From: Bacillota bacterium
GTDB taxonomy: Bacteria; Bacillota; Clostridia; Clostridiales; Clostridiaceae
Direction of reading: 5' to 3'
NCBI GenBank assembly: GCA_021781655.1
Contig: JAJXWJ010000006.1
Span: 1 to 64,000, forward strand
Length of the DNA stretch: 64,000 bases
Positions 60,918-64,000 of this stretch are shown one piece after another (position 1 is the stretch's first letter; each line of letters starts with the position of its first letter). The notes beneath the pieces were generated by a model that saw only the letters and a list, made by a program, of their open reading frames with translations, ran no database searches and was not told the DNA's origin. Both the position numbers and the translations under genes were made by a program.

Positions 60918-62084
60918 TTATCTTATGTGAATTAAATAAAAGGTAATGTCTTTATCACCCCAACCAAGATCCCATGGTACATGATATCTATCAGTAGTAT
61001 GAGAATTTACAAGAGGATAGCCATGTGAGTCCCAGGCAGTAATTATAGCAAAGTGATTCATATCACTTTTTTTTGCATAACACACTAAATCGCCTAAGTT
61101 TAATTTTTGTACTATGCTTTCATTAATTTCATTGTTTTGTGGTACAGCAAGCTGCAAAAAAGTTCCTTTTTTTAGTAGCATCCCTTTTCCACTATAAATT
61201 AAATAATTTTTAAAACCATCGGCATTTACCCATGCACTGCTCCCTTGGCTATTGCCATATTTTGAATAATTACAATACCAAGTGCCATCAGTTTTAAGCA
61301 TACCACCATCTTTATCACCTAAAACTTGAGATGCGAAATTTGTACAGTCTCCGCCGATTCCTGTAAAATCCCTATATTTATTATTATAAGTATATATACT
61401 TCCTTCAATATTTGCACCACAATATTTATCTGCATACTCTATTGCTTTCATACGGTCATATCTTTCAGAAATATTTAAATCAAAAGATTTTGATATATAA
61501 GGAATATTTAAGATATCACTTTTACTTTCGATTTTTTCAGTGGAACCAGTATAATTCGATAAAGCATCTTCAAAACAGTCAGTATACCAGTCGCTTTCGA
61601 TTTTCCAAAGGTCAGCTTTTTTGACTAGTGATACGGTATGTCTAAGTTTAGTTCCGAAAGTATTTATTGTAATATTTGTATCTTTAGGATAAATATAATT
61701 AAATGTATATATTTCATCTAAATTTATTCTTATATGATTATTTCCTTTTGCTGTAATCTTTTTTACTTTTACTAAGCTATTGATTTTTGTAAATTTAATG
61801 CCTCGCTCAGAAGCCCATTTGTTTAAATATTTAACTCTTTTAATTTCATGTTCAAATGCCCAAGTACCATTTCTAGAACTTTTATCATAGCAAGCTGCAA
61901 GCTCAAAAAAATTTTCAGAAGTCAAACAGTTAGTCTTAACTTCATATATTTTTTTGACTACTTCTGCTAATTCAGTTTTATCGTTATCATCTAGAAAGTT
62001 TATATTTGCTGCAAAAGCAATATCTGATTTAGCGAAACATAAAAAAAACATAAAAATCACAAAAAATGGTTTTTTAAAATTCAT
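60918..62084 (-). CDS. secreted amidase-domain protein (Amidase_6)
   Basis: 388 residues. Signal peptide (about 1-26). Residues about 210-388 match the Amidase_6 (putative Cys/His peptidase) domain: GGDCTNFASQVL carries the likely catalytic Cys, and HFAIITAWDSHG the His; TTDRYHVPW is typical near the end. The N-terminal 180 residues form an unknown domain. It is the first gene of a two-gene operon with the deacetylase 31 bp downstream, suggesting joint action on the cell wall, perhaps in sporulation or germination. Confidence 0.85.
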   Translation of the reverse strand: MNFKKPFFVIFMFFLCFAKSDIAFAANINFLDDNDKTELAEVVKKIYEVKTNCLTSENFFELAACYDKSSRNGTWAFEHEIKRVKYLNKWASERGIKFTKINSLVKVKKITAKGNNHIRINLDEIYTFNYIYPKDTNITINTFGTKLRHTVSLVKKADLWKIESDWYTDCFEDALSNYTGSTEKIESKSDILNIPYISKSFDLNISERYDRMKAIEYADKYCGANIEGSIYTYNNKYRDFTGIGGDCTNFASQVLGDKDGGMLKTDGTWYCNYSKYGNSQGSSAWVNADGFKNYLIYSGKGMLLKKGTFLQLAVPQNNEINESIVQKLNLGDLVCYAKKSDMNHFAIITAWDSHGYPLVNSHTTDRYHVPWDLGWGDKDITFYLIHIR

Positions 62085-62204
62085 TAATTATCACATCCTA
62101 AGATTATGTTTAATTTTAATATGTGTCTTTTTATATAAAAAAATACTTTGATTTATTTTGGTAAATTAGAAAAACTTATTAGTTTTAATATGGAGGTGTA
62201 AAAA

Positions 62205-63530
62205 TTGTTAGAAAAAAAGATGGTAAGTTATGTATTGAATTTATCAATGCCAATTATATTTGAAATGTTAATATCGACCTTCATGATTATATTTGATACG
62301 ATGATGATTGGAAATTTTGGTGGAAATAAAGCAGTTACAGCAGTTGGTATTAGTTCTGAAATTATATTTACACTTATAGATATTTTTATTGCAGTTGGAA
62401 TTACAGTTGGAATTACAGCATTAGTGGCACAAAGCATGGGAGCAAAAGATTTAATAAATGCAGAAAAATATGCATCGGAAGGTGTAGCTATAGGAAGTAT
62501 AATTTCAATTATTATATTTGTTGTAGTGTTTACCTTTTCAAAAGAAATTGCCATAATTGCAGGTGCAAAGGGAGATATTTTAGAAACTGCAGCCTGCTTT
62601 CAAAAGTTTTTTTCTATAGCAATGCTTTTTAACATGATAAGCACACAAATTAAAGGAGTATTAAGAGGATATGGAAATACATTTGTTCCATTAAAAATAT
62701 GTGCTTTAGTTTCAATAATAAAAATTTTGTTAGACTGGATGTTGATTTTTGGACATGTATTTCCAAGGCTTTGCATTATAGGAGCTGCATATGCTTCTAT
62801 AATTTCGGAAGGTGTAGGAATGTTATTTTTGTTTAAATATATTTTTATAAATTCAAAGGTTAAACTTAGAATAAAGTATATTTTAAATTTCGACAGAGAA
62901 ATTATTTCAAGATTACTAAAAATAGCAATACCATCTACTATGGAAGATGCAGTATTTAATTTTAGCAGATTACTTTGTACCTTTATGATTATGAGCAGGG
63001 GAAGTGTTAGTTTTGCAGCAAACCAAATTGCTAATACTATAGAAAATGTATCAATTATGCCAGGAGTTGCTTTTGGAATGGCAACAACTACTTTAGTTGG
63101 AATATCTGTTGGAGAGAAAAGTTTAAAAAAAGCACATAAATATACAGAAACGTGTGCTATATGGTCAATTTGCATAATGAGTTTTTTTTCATTTATTTTT
63201 TTATTTTTTTCTACTATTTTAGTGAAATTTTTCATAAAGGAGCAAGAAGCTGAAGTGATATTGCTTGCAGCAGCCTGTCTTTTTATTGGTGCTTTAGAGC
63301 AGCCTTTTATTGCAATATCTCATTGTTTTGCAGGAGCATTAAAAGGAGCAGGAAAAGCTAAAAGTCCTTTCGTTGTTTCATTTCTAACAAGCATTTTTAT
63401 AAGAGTGCCCTTAATTTATTATTTTATTTATATAAATAAATATCCTATAACCTATGTTTGGTGGATAACAGTTTTTCAATGGTTTGTAGACGGTATTTTA
63501 ATGTACATTTGCTATAAAAAAATGGTATAA
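62205..63530 (+). CDS. MATE-family multidrug/cation efflux pump
   Basis: 441 residues with about 12 helices. DinF/NorM-type pump: the N-terminal SMPIIFEMLISTFMIIFDTMM and the central GNTFVPL match the family. It exports cationic compounds with Na+ or H+ exchange. Start TTG at 62205, six bases after GGAGGTG. Its stop overlaps the extended -10 of the next gene. Confidence 0.88.
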   Translation: MLEKKMVSYVLNLSMPIIFEMLISTFMIIFDTMMIGNFGGNKAVTAVGISSEIIFTLIDIFIAVGITVGITALVAQSMGAKDLINAEKYASEGVAIGSIISIIIFVVVFTFSKEIAIIAGAKGDILETAACFQKFFSIAMLFNMISTQIKGVLRGYGNTFVPLKICALVSIIKILLDWMLIFGHVFPRLCIIGAAYASIISEGVGMLFLFKYIFINSKVKLRIKYILNFDREIISRLLKIAIPSTMEDAVFNFSRLLCTFMIMSRGSVSFAANQIANTIENVSIMPGVAFGMATTTLVGISVGEKSLKKAHKYTETCAIWSICIMSFFSFIFLFFSTILVKFFIKEQEAEVILLAAACLFIGALEQPFIAISHCFAGALKGAGKAKSPFVVSFLTSIFIRVPLIYYFIYINKYPITYVWWITVFQWFVDGILMYICYKKMV

Positions 63531-63531
63531 T
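63523..63531 (+). promoter_or_regulatory. extended -10 promoter of the response regulator
   Basis: TGGTATAAT overlaps the MATE gene stop and lies 37 bp before the ATG at 63568. Confidence 0.45.
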
Positions 63532-63567
63532 ATTATATAAAATATAGTAGTTTTATGGGGTGTGAAA

Positions 63568-64000
63568 ATGAATGAAACTGTGTTGATTGTAGAAGATGAA
63601 ACACGTATGCGAGATTTACTTAAAGCCTATTTTTCAAAAGAAGGGTATAAAGCTATTGCAGCAGAAAATGGAATAGAAGGTGTAAGGGTATTTAATGCAA
63701 ATAAACCAGATATAATTATATTGGATATTATGATGCCTCTTATGGATGGCTTTGATTTTTGTAAATATGTTAGAAAAAGTTCTAATGTACCAATAGTAAT
63801 TTTAACTGCAAAATCAGAAGAGGAAGATAAGCTATTAGGTTATGAACTTGGTGCCGATGACTACGTTACTAAACCTTTTAGTCCTAAAGTATTGGTTGCT
63901 AAAGTTAAGGTGCTGTTAAAAAGATACAATAATGATGACAAATTGACGAAAGATGCGATTGAAATTGAAGGCTTATTTATAGATGAACTTAGACATGAAG
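63568..64000 (+). CDS. OmpR-family response regulator, partial (runs off the window)
   Basis: The first 144 residues are visible. The receiver domain has the acidic pair in VEDE, the phospho-acceptor Asp in LDIMMPLMDG (about 52), Thr in ILTAKS, and Lys in VTKPF. The DNA-binding domain starts at about residue 125 and is cut by the window end. GGGGTGTG precedes the ATG. A partner histidine kinase is probably beyond the window. Confidence 0.9.
   Translation, partial: MNETVLIVEDETRMRDLLKAYFSKEGYKAIAAENGIEGVRVFNANKPDIIILDIMMPLMDGFDFCKYVRKSSNVPIVILTAKSEEEDKLLGYELGADDYVTKPFSPKVLVAKVKVLLKRYNNDDKLTKDAIEIEGLFIDELRHE

Noticed and set aside
62228-63235. Minus-strand frames inside the MATE gene
   Set aside because: They are antisense to a clear 12-helix pump; hydrophobicity arises from the complementary codons.

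Overview
The window is chromosomal DNA from a low-GC, anaerobic, spore-forming type Firmicute, most likely Clostridium in the broad sense. This rests on very AT-rich sequence, strong GGAGG-type ribosome sites with many TTG/GTG starts, an Ech-type energy-converting [NiFe] hydrogenase, a B12-dependent (class II) ribonucleotide reductase, a T-box in front of argS, SpoVB-type flippases and a radical-SAM/B12 protein. I see no tRNA, rRNA, CRISPR array, prophage or intact transposase. It reads as ordinary core chromosome with small accessory islands.

Layout. 0-1 kb: a small Cys-containing acidic protein and nucleoside diphosphate kinase. 1.1-6.5 kb: a five-gene MacA/MacB-like export system with its own histidine kinase and response regulator. 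6.6-11.5 kb: a Cys-tailed HesB-like protein, a UvrD/PcrA-type helicase, then a run of tiny membrane proteins (several under 60 codons) and a Ser-rich membrane-anchored protein, with a likely gene remnant between them. 11.5-18.9 kb: an FtsA-like ATPase with beta-grasp-like C-terminal repeats, an M20 amidohydrolase, an RluA pseudouridine synthase and two convergent, overlapping flippases. 19-24.3 kb: a PHP phosphoesterase coupled to a rubrerythrin-like protein, a membrane-tethered beta-propeller coupled to a zinc phospholipase C-like protein, and a radical SAM protein. 24.3-29.3 kb (minus strand): echABCDEF. 29.4-36.3 kb: a TerC-family protein, a small sigma factor with a palindrome over its promoter, and polyphosphate metabolism (two Ppx/GppA-HD proteins and Ppk). 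36.3-44.1 kb: MFS exporter, T-box and argS, 6-phospho-beta-glucosidase with a DeoR regulator, and an L,D-transpeptidase. 44.1-54 kb: nrdJ with a well-formed NrdR operator pair, yaaR, nadE, a GT4 glycosyltransferase and a nucleotidyltransferase fused to a degenerate phosphomannomutase. 54-64 kb: flavin reductase-like protein, YibE/F protein, the Rrf2-cysK-iscS-mnmA sulfur cluster, a zinc-ribbon miniprotein with a possible translational switch, a two-gene secreted cell-wall operon, a MATE exporter and the start of a response regulator.

The most interesting signals are mainly non-coding or contextual: a diverged pair of hairpin repeats in two convergent intergenic regions (30.8 and 47.9 kb); a 13-bp-arm palindrome that supplies the stop codon of the deacetylase gene (60.15 kb); two NrdR-like boxes 31 bp apart over the nrdJ promoter; an anti-Shine-Dalgarno element before the zinc-ribbon miniprotein; and the propeller/phospholipase gene pair. 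No single locus is clearly a new defence or mobile system. The least explained protein-coding loci are the propeller/phospholipase pair, the FtsA-like protein and the tiny membrane protein cluster. All positions, motifs and alignments were made by eye.
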